Assembly (NCBI GenBank): GCA_937128795.1
Contig: CAKZMQ010000001.1
Coordinates: forward strand, 372,001 to 436,000
DNA: 64,000 bases
Direction: 5' to 3'
From: an uncultured Solirubrobacterales bacterium
GTDB lineage: Bacteria > Actinomycetota > Thermoleophilia > Solirubrobacterales > JACPNS01
Both the position numbers and the translations under genes were made by a program. Shown here one piece after another: positions 9,405-17,129 of this stretch (position 1 is the first letter of the stretch; the number at the start of each line of letters is the position of its first letter). The notes below the pieces were generated by a model. It was not told where the DNA came from. It did not search any database and was given only the letters and a program-made list of their open reading frames with translations.

Positions 9405-9575
9405 TCAGTCGGACTCGTTTTCGTCCAACCTGTGCAGGATACGACTTAATGCGCTCTGAATCTTCACGAGCTTGTTGGCCATGATCGCCAGGTAGATCAC
9501 GAGCACCAGCAATAACACGAGATATGCCGCGGCGACGTAGTCGCCCCCGGTCTCGGCGGCAAGCGGCAGGAACAT
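9405..9575 (-). CDS. ccmD: Short single-pass membrane protein, CcmD-like
   Basis: 56 aa, starting MFLPLAAETG. One transmembrane segment (about residues 14-33, rich in Leu/Val/Ala) is followed by a basic amphipathic stretch (NKLVKIQSALSRILHRLDEN). Its ATG overlaps the TGA of ccmC by one base (TGATG), so the two are translationally coupled. Size, topology and position directly after ccmC match CcmD, the small subunit that helps release holo-CcmE from the CcmABC heme exporter. CcmD proteins conserve little sequence, so the call rests mainly on context. Confidence 0.75.
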   Translation of the reverse strand: MFLPLAAETGGDYVAAAYLVLLLVLVIYLAIMANKLVKIQSALSRILHRLDENESD

Positions 9576-10321
9576 CAGGCAAGTCTCCGTTCAAGCTTTT
9601 TGAGTTGCATGGAAAGACTCTTGGCGACCAGCTCGAATTTCCAGAGCGCGATCCAGAGCAGCGTTGCCGCGATCAGTGCGACGTAGAACGTGATGCGCAT
9701 CTCGCTCGGCAGATTTCCGCCGGTCGCAGTCAGCACGCGCGGGTGAATCAGCGACTCAGACATACGCACGGCAATGAAGTTGAGCGGCACGAAAGCGCCG
9801 CAGACGACGGAATATACGGCGGCGGTCTGCGCCTGCCGTTCCGGGTCCTCAATCGCAAAGCGCATCGGCTGGTAGATCGCGTAGAGCAGGAAGACGATCA
9901 GAAAGCTGACCAGCGTCGGCTCCTTCCACTCCCAGTAGACGCCCCATGAGGTCTTTGCCCATAGCGCGCCGGTCAGTAGTACGACCACGCCGAGAATCAG
10001 CGAGAGGTGAATCGCAACGTAGGAACGCAGGTCCCACGCGGTGTCGCGCGTGCGTAGGTACTGCATTCCCATCACGCCGCCGGCGAAGAACCCGCACAGG
10101 GTGACGATCGCCAGCGGAACGTGAAGGAAGAAGATCTTTTGCCTCATGCCCTGATCTGCGTCGATCGGCGCGTACCAGAAGGCCAGAATGCCGGTAATGG
10201 CAATGGCGATCACCGCGGCGATCGCGATCGGCTTCAGCCCGCGCGCGAATTGCTCGGCGCTGGAGCGGGAGGGTCGACCGGGGCTGGAGAAGAAACGCGA
10301 ATCTGTCTGGGGCTGCGCCAT
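9575..10321 (-). CDS. ccmC: Heme exporter/chaperone protein CcmC
   Basis: 248 aa, about six transmembrane segments. Contains the tryptophan-rich heme-handling motif (TSWGVYWEWKEPTL) plus flanking histidines (FFLHVPLAI before it, SLIHPRVL after it), the hallmarks of the CcmC/CcsA family. It loads heme onto CcmE on the outer face of the membrane during cytochrome c maturation. Translationally coupled to ccmD. The upstream hydrophilic N-terminus (residues 1-30) is not conserved in the family as far as I can tell. The ccmA and ccmB genes follow after two small membrane-protein genes. Confidence 0.9.
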   Translation of the reverse strand: MAQPQTDSRFFSSPGRPSRSSAEQFARGLKPIAIAAVIAIAITGILAFWYAPIDADQGMRQKIFFLHVPLAIVTLCGFFAGGVMGMQYLRTRDTAWDLRSYVAIHLSLILGVVVLLTGALWAKTSWGVYWEWKEPTLVSFLIVFLLYAIYQPMRFAIEDPERQAQTAAVYSVVCGAFVPLNFIAVRMSESLIHPRVLTATGGNLPSEMRITFYVALIAATLLWIALWKFELVAKSLSMQLKKLERRLA

Positions 10322-10374
10322 GCGAAGGTAAACGTAGCCGAGAGCGGGCCGTTTTCCGGCACAACGAATGGCGA

Positions 10375-10752
10375 TTACTCAGTTCCCGTGCCGCTCTGAT
10401 CGTTGAACTGCTGACCGCCGGAGTTTTGCGTCGCTCCAGGCGCGTCAGGCCCTTCGCCACCGGTGGCGGTGCCCGTCGATCCCGTTGGAGCAGTCGGTTC
10501 GGCGTCCTGTTCGCCGGCCGCCTTGCCTTTGCGACGGCCGTCGCGGGCGCCCTTCTCCATGCCGTCTCTGAAACCGAGTGGGTAGGCCTCGTCAGCGGCA
10601 GTCGCCCTTCCGCGCTTGACAGCCGCATCGTAGGCCTGCTTCTTGGCGGCCTCGGCGTCTGCCTGATCGGGCTGACCGCTGAGGCCGACGATCACTCCGA
10701 GCGCTAGCGAGAGCAGAATCACGGCGATCGAAAGTCCCTTGAGCAACTGCAT
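10375..10752 (-). CDS. Small signal-anchor protein with glycine-periodic segment
   Basis: 125 aa from ATG at 10752. One hydrophobic segment near the N-terminus (LSIAVILLSLALGVIVG) is followed by an Ala/Lys helix-prone region with regularly spaced glycines (GFRDGMEKGARDGRRKG) and a low-complexity Pro/Thr/Gly tail. No domain is recognised. It is divergent from the gene at 10815, whose product has the same plan (anchor, then GxxxGxxxG-like basic segment with GFxKG), so the two look like distant paralogues. It lies 53 bases upstream of ccmC on the same strand and could be cotranscribed with it; function unknown. Confidence 0.65.
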   Translation of the reverse strand: MQLLKGLSIAVILLSLALGVIVGLSGQPDQADAEAAKKQAYDAAVKRGRATAADEAYPLGFRDGMEKGARDGRRKGKAAGEQDAEPTAPTGSTGTATGGEGPDAPGATQNSGGQQFNDQSGTGTE

Positions 10753-10814
10753 GTGCGAGATCTTCGCAGGATGGCTGGTGACAGGGGACACATGCGACGT
10801 TAGGATCGGCGGTA

Positions 10815-11084
10815 ATGGAACTTTCGGTCAGGGAACAACGCAAACGAGCTCTGGCCATCGCCGGAATTTCAATCGCGCTGTTTCTGCTCGGCTGGTTGAT
10901 GGGCGCCGAAGGTGGGGCGGATCTTGACGCTGCGCGCGCCGAGGGGACGAAGGCCGGCACTGCTGTCGGTATCAGGCAGGGAAAGAAATCCGGCTATTCA
11001 AAGGGCTTCGAAAAAGGCGAGACAGCGGCATACAGGGCGGCCTACTCGCGCGCCTACCGCGCAGCCAACCCGGACGGCGACTAG
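10815..11084 (+). CDS. Small signal-anchor protein with glycine-periodic segment (paralogue of 10375 gene)
   Basis: 89 aa, ATG at 10815. Residues about 11-32 are a membrane anchor (ALAIAGISIALFLLGWLMG). The rest is a basic segment with glycines every three to four residues (GTKAGTAVGIRQGKKSGYSK, then GFEKGE) ending in Ala/Tyr/Arg repeats. It is the only plus-strand gene inside the minus-strand ccm block, wedged between ccmB and ccmC and divergent from its look-alike. Function unknown. Glycine spacing of this type suggests helix packing or oligomerisation, which is inference only. Confidence 0.6.
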   Translation: MELSVREQRKRALAIAGISIALFLLGWLMGAEGGADLDAARAEGTKAGTAVGIRQGKKSGYSKGFEKGETAAYRAAYSRAYRAANPDGD

Positions 11085-11100
11085 TTGCCGTGAGTTTGAT

Positions 11101-11805
11101 CTAGTCGCCGACCACGTACTCGAAGATCGCGTAGGCGATCAGCACGAACACTGCGTCATAGAGTGCGATCAGCGAGAGCCACCTCCCGAGATCAACGATC
11201 AACGGAGCGGCTTCGAAGAGCGAAGAAGTCGCTTCAGCGGCGCCGATCAGCACAGGGATGAACAGCGGCAGCGTCATCAGCGGTACCAGCAACTCGCGCG
11301 CGGTCGTGTCGGTGGCAATGCCGCTGACCAGCGTGCCGATCGTCGCAAGGCCGATATTTGCGAGCACGCAAATCGGGATAAGAGCGAGCATCTCGGTCGT
11401 CGGATTCGGTCCGAGCAACAGCAGAGTGAAGACCGCGAAGGCGAAGATCTCCAGAACGCAGAGTGCCAGGAACAGGAACATCATCTTTGCCAACAGGATC
11501 GCGTTGCGATCGATCGGTGCCAGCAGCAGCGATTCGTACCCGCCCTGTGAGCGTTCATTGGCAAGCAATCGATTTATCGTCAACGCTGAAGCAAAGAGAA
11601 TCGTCACCCAGAACACGCCGGCGGCGAGGTCGCCGACCAACTCATCGCGATCGAGCGCAAAGTGGAATACCACGAAAGTCGCGGTGGTGAAGATCAATGT
11701 TGCGGTCAGCGTCTCCAGCGTGCGCAGCTCGAGACGTAGGTCTTTGCGGAGGATCGCCAGCGTGGCCGCTGCCAGCGACGGTCCCTGCCTTCGGCGCTGC
11801 CTCAT
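11101..11805 (-). CDS. ccmB: Heme ABC exporter permease CcmB
   Basis: 234 aa from ATG at 11805, with six hydrophobic segments. N-terminal ILRKDLRLELRTLETLTATL and the following FALDRDEL/ANERSQGGYESLLLAP region are characteristic of CcmB. It forms the membrane part of the CcmAB ATPase, which frees holo-CcmE from CcmC. The start overlaps the ccmA stop by four bases (ATGA), with GGAGG nine bases upstream inside the end of ccmA, so coupling is clear. The frame extends upstream to 11859 inside ccmA without family similarity. Confidence 0.92.
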   Translation of the reverse strand: MRQRRRQGPSLAAATLAILRKDLRLELRTLETLTATLIFTTATFVVFHFALDRDELVGDLAAGVFWVTILFASALTINRLLANERSQGGYESLLLAPIDRNAILLAKMMFLFLALCVLEIFAFAVFTLLLLGPNPTTEMLALIPICVLANIGLATIGTLVSGIATDTTARELLVPLMTLPLFIPVLIGAAEATSSLFEAAPLIVDLGRWLSLIALYDAVFVLIAYAIFEYVVGD

Positions 11806-12488
11806 TTGTAGAGCCTCCGGGCATCGTCGGCACCGACGTGGTCCGCTGGTTCGATCCACTCGGCCCTCCCGTGCTTGAGTCCAAGTGCGATGTCGGCCTG
11901 CTCCAGGCCATAGTCGATGTCATGCGTAACGATCACTCGTGTGCGATGGCGTGCAGCCCCGATGAACGGTTCCAGCAGCATCGCAGCGCCGGGGTCCAGG
12001 TTTGCGCGTGGCTCATCGAGCAGCAGCAGTTCAGGTTGAGGCAGTAACGCGCGCGCCGTCGACAGGCGCTGCATCATGCCCTTGCTGAAGTTGCGAACTG
12101 GTTCGTCGGCGCGCGAGTCCAGCTCCACGCGCTCAAGCATCGGATCGACATCGTCGAGCGGCATGTTGTGGATTCGCGCGATGAAGCGCAGGTTCTCGCG
12201 CGCGGTGAGGTCGCGGTAGACGAGCGATTCGTGACCGATCAATCCAACACGCCCGCGCACGGCCCATCCGTCTTTGGGAAGTTGCTCGCCGAGCACAGTC
12301 AACGACCCGTCGTGCTGACGGATCAAAGTCGCGAGTATCCGTAGCAATGTGGATTTTCCCGCGCCATTGGCGCCGAAGACGACAAGTGTCTCGCCGGCAC
12401 GGATCTCGAACGAGACCTCATCCAGCGCCGCGCGATTTCCATAGAACCGTGTCAGCTTGCTGGCGGTGATGGCGATTGGAGCGGACAC
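11802..12488 (-). CDS. ccmA: Heme ABC exporter ATP-binding protein CcmA
   Basis: 228 aa, GTG start at 12488. Complete ABC ATPase: Walker A GANGAGKSTLL, signature NFSKGMMQRLS (variant of LSGGQ typical of CcmA), Walker B LLLLDEP, and switch histidine in VIVTHD. Supplies ATP hydrolysis to CcmB. It follows the siroheme synthase gene by 41 bases and overlaps ccmB, so siroheme synthesis and heme export genes are probably cotranscribed. Confidence 0.92.
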   Translation of the reverse strand: MSAPIAITASKLTRFYGNRAALDEVSFEIRAGETLVVFGANGAGKSTLLRILATLIRQHDGSLTVLGEQLPKDGWAVRGRVGLIGHESLVYRDLTARENLRFIARIHNMPLDDVDPMLERVELDSRADEPVRNFSKGMMQRLSTARALLPQPELLLLDEPRANLDPGAAMLLEPFIGAARHRTRVIVTHDIDYGLEQADIALGLKHGRAEWIEPADHVGADDARRLYK

Positions 12489-12529
12489 GTGGTGAAGTCG
12501 TGGCGGTGCCGCGAAGTCCGCCGGTCTAG

Positions 12530-13285
12530 TCAGGCCGACTGCGTGGCCAAATTGGCCTCGGCCGCGCGCTGCGCTTTGTCAATCAATTCATGCAACTCGG
12601 AGGCCCTGCCGCTGCGCAGCAGTTCGATCGGATCCGGGTCGCCATTGACGATGCTCTCAAAAAAATCCTTGCGGTCGTTGTACGTCGGCAGCGTTGATTT
12701 CGCCCAACCGCGCGCGTCATTGAGAATTACTGCCAAATCGGCGTAGGCGTCACCGAACTGATCGGCAATCTCAGCCTTCATGCGCTTTGCCAGCGCCGGG
12801 CTGGCACCAGCCGTGCTGATCGCGATCGCCACCGGCCCCGTTCGTGTGATCGCCGGGAGGATGAAGTTGCAGAGTGGCGGAACATCGACGACGTTGGCCA
12901 GCTTGCCCCGAGCCTCGGCATCATTGAACACGGCGATGTTCACATCAGTGTCGTTGGTCGCCGCGATCACCAGAAACGCCGTTTCGATGTCACTCGGCTC
13001 GTACTCGCGTTGTCGCCACTTGATCGAACCCTCCGTTGCAAGCGAAGCGACTTCGTCACAGACCTCGGGCGCGACAACCGTGACATCGCCCCCACACGCG
13101 AGCAGGCCTTCGACCTTCTCAAGCCCGACCTCGCCTCCACCGACAACGACCGACTGCCGACCGCTCAACTTCAGGCAGGCGATGTAGAAGTTCGTCTCGA
13201 GCATGTCCCGGACACACTCTTGGTCGCAGATGCCCTTCTTCAGTGCGCAGACACACTCTTTTCCGGCAAACGCTTGCGCTGGCAT
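12530..13285 (-). CDS. Precorrin-2 dehydrogenase / sirohydrochlorin ferrochelatase (Met8/CysG-N type) with Cys-rich N-terminus
   Basis: 251 aa from ATG at 13285, preceded by TGAGGA six bases away. Oxidises precorrin-2 with NAD+ and, in bifunctional members, inserts Fe2+ to give siroheme. NAD site [20 protein letters not shown], then VIAATND, the conserved [15 protein letters not shown] and [14 protein letters not shown]. Residues 1-29 form an extension not usual in the family, with four cysteines (C11, C13, C20, C24: CxC-x6-C-x3-C); the Shine-Dalgarno supports its translation. A start at residue 28 (ATG at 13204) would remove it. The methyltransferase half of CysG is absent; CobA-HemD supplies it. 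Confidence 0.88.
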   Translation of the reverse strand: MPAQAFAGKECVCALKKGICDQECVRDMLETNFYIACLKLSGRQSVVVGGGEVGLEKVEGLLACGGDVTVVAPEVCDEVASLATEGSIKWRQREYEPSDIETAFLVIAATNDTDVNIAVFNDAEARGKLANVVDVPPLCNFILPAITRTGPVAIAISTAGASPALAKRMKAEIADQFGDAYADLAVILNDARGWAKSTLPTYNDRKDFFESIVNGDPDPIELLRSGRASELHELIDKAQRAAEANLATQSA

Positions 13286-13343
13286 GTTCAATCCTCAGGA
13301 AGGGGGTCGAGTTGAGGGCCTGGGCGGCACCTCGGATCACCGA

Positions 13344-13349
13344 AGTATA
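13344..13349 (-). promoter_or_regulatory. Candidate -10 element (TATACT) for the siroheme synthase-ccmA-ccmB run
   Basis: On the minus strand TATACT lies 59 bases upstream of the ATG at 13285, in a 112-base gap between two minus-strand genes. No good -35 hexamer is present 16-18 bases upstream. Confidence 0.35.
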
Positions 13350-13397
13350 AGTTCAGTCAGCGCTGCGCCGGGCAGCGGCACAGCCTCAGGCGTTCAA

Positions 13398-14567
13398 TCA
13401 AGTCGATACGTCAACGGGCGCGTCTTTGGCGAGCTGGCTGGCGACGTCGATCTCCCATTCGTCCGCCACCGCAGCAAGCCGCTCGTCGATCGGCCAGTTG
13501 TCCGGGTGCACGGAGCCGTCATTGTCAGGAGAGCCACCCTTGAGGACCATCGAGCCGGTATTGTCGCCGATCTCGCGCACGGCGCGGACTTCTTCGATGG
13601 TCAACGGGTTGATGGCTGGCAGCTCGGCCAATTCGGCCCGCTTCTGTTCGATCGACTTCGTTGTCGAAACGGCAGTCGAGTCAGCCGCGTTGGGCTCCTC
13701 GATCAGCGTCGGCACAACGCATTCGACGGCGGGGTGAGACAGGTTCCACAAGCATGCGAGCTGCAGCGGGGTCAACCCGTGTCGATCCGCGATCTCGCGT
13801 GCCCGAACCAAGCGGTCGTGACCGTCCTCGACCCAGCCCTCGGGCCTGAACTGCCGGTGGTCGCGTTCGACGAACTCGTGACCGGGGGCGACGTCGTCGT
13901 GAAAAATCCCACCGAAGTCGACGACTCGCGTGATCAGCTTTACGCCAGCTCGTTCGGCGGCGGGGAGCACCAACTCGCCCGGCCAGGGCTCGAATGGGTT
14001 GAGAATCACCATCGCCCAGTCGATCACATCGCCGAAACGGTCGAAACAGTCGATCATGTCGAGCGTGAATCCGTTCGCGGGCCCCGGCGCCACGCCGAGC
14101 GAATCGGCCAAGCCGGCCTCCTTGATCGCGACCATGCCCTGCCAAACGGCTTCGGAGGTGAAACCGGTGCGATCGGGGTTGTGCAGCATCAACAGGTCGA
14201 AACGGTCGACGCCGATTCGTTCGAGGCTGCGCTCGGTCGCCATCCTGAGGTAGTCGGCGTAGCCGTCCTCACCGCGCAGCGCGGGGTCAGTGAAGCGCGG
14301 AAAGCCCTTCGCCCCCTGACGGCTGCCGTTGTAGAAGTCGTGCCCCACGGCACCGACCAAGCAGTGTTCGCCAGCCCCGGCGACGGCCTTGCCGACAAGC
14401 TTGTCGGCTTCTCCGACGCCATAGACGTCAGCGGTGATCACCGTGCTGATGTCAGTGTCCGGCGTCAGCAGTTCGACGAGGCGCTGCTCGTCGATTTCCA
14501 CGCCGAAATGCATGAAACGGCCGCCACTCCATGCACCCAACGCTGTCCGGGTTGGTTCGATTGACAT
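13398..14567 (-). CDS. Aldo/keto reductase family oxidoreductase
   Basis: 389 aa from ATG at 14567 (MSIEPTRTALG); a TTG at 14576 is also possible. Features of the AKR TIM barrel: catalytic-region DVYGVGEADKLVG (Asp and Tyr of the tetrad), FDLLMLHNPD (lysine/histidine strand region), and the C-terminal NADPH-loop area around LSHPAVECVVPTLIEEPNA. NADPH-dependent carbonyl reduction is expected; substrate unknown. The C-terminal 60 residues (from about 325) are longer than in most AKRs. It is divergent from ahbAB, 86 bases apart, but a direct link to tetrapyrroles is not shown. Confidence 0.8.
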   Translation of the reverse strand: MSIEPTRTALGAWSGGRFMHFGVEIDEQRLVELLTPDTDISTVITADVYGVGEADKLVGKAVAGAGEHCLVGAVGHDFYNGSRQGAKGFPRFTDPALRGEDGYADYLRMATERSLERIGVDRFDLLMLHNPDRTGFTSEAVWQGMVAIKEAGLADSLGVAPGPANGFTLDMIDCFDRFGDVIDWAMVILNPFEPWPGELVLPAAERAGVKLITRVVDFGGIFHDDVAPGHEFVERDHRQFRPEGWVEDGHDRLVRAREIADRHGLTPLQLACLWNLSHPAVECVVPTLIEEPNAADSTAVSTTKSIEQKRAELAELPAINPLTIEEVRAVREIGDNTGSMVLKGGSPDNDGSVHPDNWPIDERLAAVADEWEIDVASQLAKDAPVDVST

Positions 14568-14653
14568 CGGTTTCAATCATGGCAGATGGCCCAATGGCGG
14601 TGCTCTTCATCGGGCCCCTGGGCCCCCCGACCTGCCACTATTGATTGCTGACG

Positions 14654-15748
14654 ATGAGCGGTTCCCTCAAGAATATTCCTGCCCGCGGCGGGGCGAAGGT
14701 CCGTTCACGCACTGATGGCGCCGCGATCCCGCTTGACGATCGCGACAAGCAGCTACTGAATGCTCTCCAAAGTGGGTTCCCGCTGTCCGAGGAACCGTAT
14801 GCCGCAGTAGCCGCCGACATTGATGAACCGATCGCGTGGGTGCTTGGGCGAACGCAGGAACTGCTCGACAATCGAATCATCCGCGAGATCACGCCGATCT
14901 TCGACACGCGTGCCCTCGGCTATGCGTCGATGCTGGTGGCCGCGAAGGTCGACCCGGATCACCCCCACCGCGCGGCTGAAGTGATCAACCAGCATCCGGG
15001 GGTCAGCCACAACTATCTGCGCAATCACGAGTTCAACCTCTGGTTCACGATCGCGACGCCGCCGGACTCGGCACTTGGTCTTGAAGGGTCGCTCGAGGTT
15101 CTCGGCCGCGAAGCCGGTGCCACCAGCATCCGCATGCTGCCGACGATCCGGCTGTTCAAGATCAACATGAATCTTGAAATGGTCAAGGGGACCGATTCAT
15201 TGGCTGCGCCGGCCGCGGCAGCCAACGAACGGCCGATCGAGGGTGTGCAGTTGTCCGAAACCGATCGAAACGTCGTTACGACCTTGCAGGGCGACTTACC
15301 GGTTACCGAGCGTCCATACGACGCTGCCGCCGCCAGCCTCGGTCTCAGCGTTCCGGCGCTGCTCGCACACTGTGAGTCGATGGTCGACCGGGGCCTGCTC
15401 AGGCGCGTCGCGGCGATTCTCTTTCACCGCCGCGCGGGGTTTGCGGCCAATGGGATGGGCGTTTGGAACGTACCCGCCGATCGCATCGACGAAATCGGTC
15501 CACAGATGGCGAGTTTTCGTGGCGTGTCCCATTGCTACCAGCGCCCGACCTACGAGGATTGGCCTTACAGCGTGTTTACGATGGCGCACGGCCGATCGAA
15601 GGAGGAATGCGACAAGATCCTCGACGAGATCGCTGCGGCGACCGGTATCGAGGACCGTACGACGCTCTACTCCTCGACGGAGTACAAGAAGATCCGTCTC
15701 AAATACTTCACACCCGACTACGCCGCTTGGGAGCAAGACCGGCTCTGA
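14654..15748 (+). CDS. ahbAB: Fused siroheme decarboxylase AhbA-AhbB (Lrp/AsnC-like)
   Basis: 364 aa from ATG at 14654 (TTG 14645 possible; no clear Shine-Dalgarno). Two homologous halves, each an AsnC-like helix-turn-helix plus a RAM-like domain: residues about 28-175 (DDRDKQLLNALQSGFPLSEE ... GVSHNYLRNHEFNLWFTI) and about 190-360 (GVSHCYQRPTYEDWPYSVF, STEYKKIRLKYF). These are signatures of AhbA/AhbB (NirD/L/G/H relatives), which decarboxylate siroheme to 12,18-didecarboxysiroheme for the alternative heme pathway or heme d1. They normally are separate subunits; here they are one chain. Position beside siroheme-synthesis and heme-export genes supports an enzymatic rather than regulatory role. 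Confidence 0.88.
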   Translation: MSGSLKNIPARGGAKVRSRTDGAAIPLDDRDKQLLNALQSGFPLSEEPYAAVAADIDEPIAWVLGRTQELLDNRIIREITPIFDTRALGYASMLVAAKVDPDHPHRAAEVINQHPGVSHNYLRNHEFNLWFTIATPPDSALGLEGSLEVLGREAGATSIRMLPTIRLFKINMNLEMVKGTDSLAAPAAAANERPIEGVQLSETDRNVVTTLQGDLPVTERPYDAAAASLGLSVPALLAHCESMVDRGLLRRVAAILFHRRAGFAANGMGVWNVPADRIDEIGPQMASFRGVSHCYQRPTYEDWPYSVFTMAHGRSKEECDKILDEIAAATGIEDRTTLYSSTEYKKIRLKYFTPDYAAWEQDRL

Positions 15749-15911
15749 CCAACGGCCTCGGATCGGCGCTCGGAATCAGCGGGCCTTGACGGCAATTCAT
15801 TCTCGCCGTTCAAACTGTAGATTTGAGAGTTCAGTTGCGAGTGAGGCGTTCGCAGAATTGCTCAACGTTCCGGCGTTGCTCACGATTCGACGACGCGCCG
15901 TTGCCAGCGCG

Positions 15912-17123
15912 ATGAATCTCTTCTCCGAGACAACCAAGCGCACGCCGGGCCCCGACTACTTTCAGCGGCTCGCCGAGACTCTGCCCGGAATCATCTGGAT
16001 TGCTCGTGCCGACGGCAGCATCGAGTACATCAATGACGAAGGCAACGCTTTCACCGGCCAGACACCTGAACACACGTACGAGTGGGGCTGGATGTCGCTG
16101 CTGCACCCCGACGACGCCGAGCCAGCGCGAGTCGGGTGGGACAGCGCGATGCGTGACGAGCGCCCTCTGCACGCGAACTGGCGAATCAAGCGCCATGACG
16201 GTGAGTATCGATGGATGCAGGTGCGTGCGAGACCGCTGCGCGACGCCAACGGCAAGGTCGATCGCTGGTTCGGCCTCAGCACGGACATAACCGAGGAGAT
16301 CGCACTCCAAGAGGAGTTGCGCGAAACGGAGCAGCTCGCGTCCGAGGCATTGTTGTTGCTAGAAACTTTGCAGTCAACGACGCCGGTGGGCTTCGGCTAC
16401 GTAGACACAGAGTTCAAATTCGTCCGCGTCAACTGGACGATGGCCGAGATGACTGGGCTTGCGTTGGTCGAACATCCCGGCAAGACGGTGCAGGAGGTCG
16501 CCCCGGGACTTTGGCCACAGATCGAACCCGTCTATCGCAAGGTGCTGGACACTGGCGTCCCGGCACGTAACGTCGAGATCGCGGGCGAGGCACCGGGCAA
16601 GCCGGGCGACGTTCGCTACTGGCTGCTCAACTGTCACCCGGTCACGATGAAGGAGGAAGTCACCGGGCTCGGTCTCGTCGTGCTCGACATCACTGAGCGT
16701 CAGCGCGACGAGCAGTTCAAATCCGCTGTACTCAGAGCGATCGGCGATGGCGTGTACTCGATGGACATGGACGGCAAGATCACCTACATAAACGAGTCGG
16801 CGTTGGCGATGACCGGCTACGAACCAGACGAAGTGGTCGGAAAGGACGCCCACGACCTTTTCCACTTTCAGCACATGGACCGCACGGATTTCCTGCAGGA
16901 CGACTGCGAGCTCTATCGAGCACGGCTATCCGGCGAGCCGCATGCAGGCGACGACGCACCGTTCACCCGCAAGGACGGTTCGATGTTCGTGGCGAGCTAC
17001 TCAATCGCACCGCTGAAGGCGGGCGACTCGATGTACGGGGCGGTGATCGTCTTTCGCGAGTTGGGCTCGGACTCCGATGCCCAACCGACGAGCGAAAGTT
17101 CGGTCTCGACTCCGGACGGCTAG
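15912..17123 (+). CDS. Protein with three PAS domains and no output domain
   Basis: 403 aa from ATG at 15912. Three consecutive PAS/PAC units: residues about 15-135 (PGIIWIARADGSIEYINDEG ... VDRWFGLSTDITEE), about 150-270 (TTPVGFGYVDTEFKFVRVNW ... LVVLDITERQ), and about 275-395 (IGDGVYSMDMDGKITYINES ... KDGSMFVASYSIAPL). No kinase, GGDEF, HTH or phosphatase domain follows, so it is a free-standing sensor or adaptor. The frame is open far upstream, through ahbAB, but that part is not protein-like. A convergent aldehyde dehydrogenase gene ends six bases downstream; no signalling partner is adjacent. Confidence 0.8.
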   Translation: MNLFSETTKRTPGPDYFQRLAETLPGIIWIARADGSIEYINDEGNAFTGQTPEHTYEWGWMSLLHPDDAEPARVGWDSAMRDERPLHANWRIKRHDGEYRWMQVRARPLRDANGKVDRWFGLSTDITEEIALQEELRETEQLASEALLLLETLQSTTPVGFGYVDTEFKFVRVNWTMAEMTGLALVEHPGKTVQEVAPGLWPQIEPVYRKVLDTGVPARNVEIAGEAPGKPGDVRYWLLNCHPVTMKEEVTGLGLVVLDITERQRDEQFKSAVLRAIGDGVYSMDMDGKITYINESALAMTGYEPDEVVGKDAHDLFHFQHMDRTDFLQDDCELYRARLSGEPHAGDDAPFTRKDGSMFVASYSIAPLKAGDSMYGAVIVFRELGSDSDAQPTSESSVSTPDG

Positions 17124-17129
17124 CGCGCC

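Noticed and set aside
13203..14564. Plus-strand open frame of 453 codons
   Set aside because: Antisense to the aldo/keto reductase and the siroheme synthase; typical high-GC mirror frame.
15174..15911. Upstream extension of the PAS protein through ahbAB
   Set aside because: Overlaps the well-supported ahbAB in another frame and is Arg/Ser-rich without family similarity.
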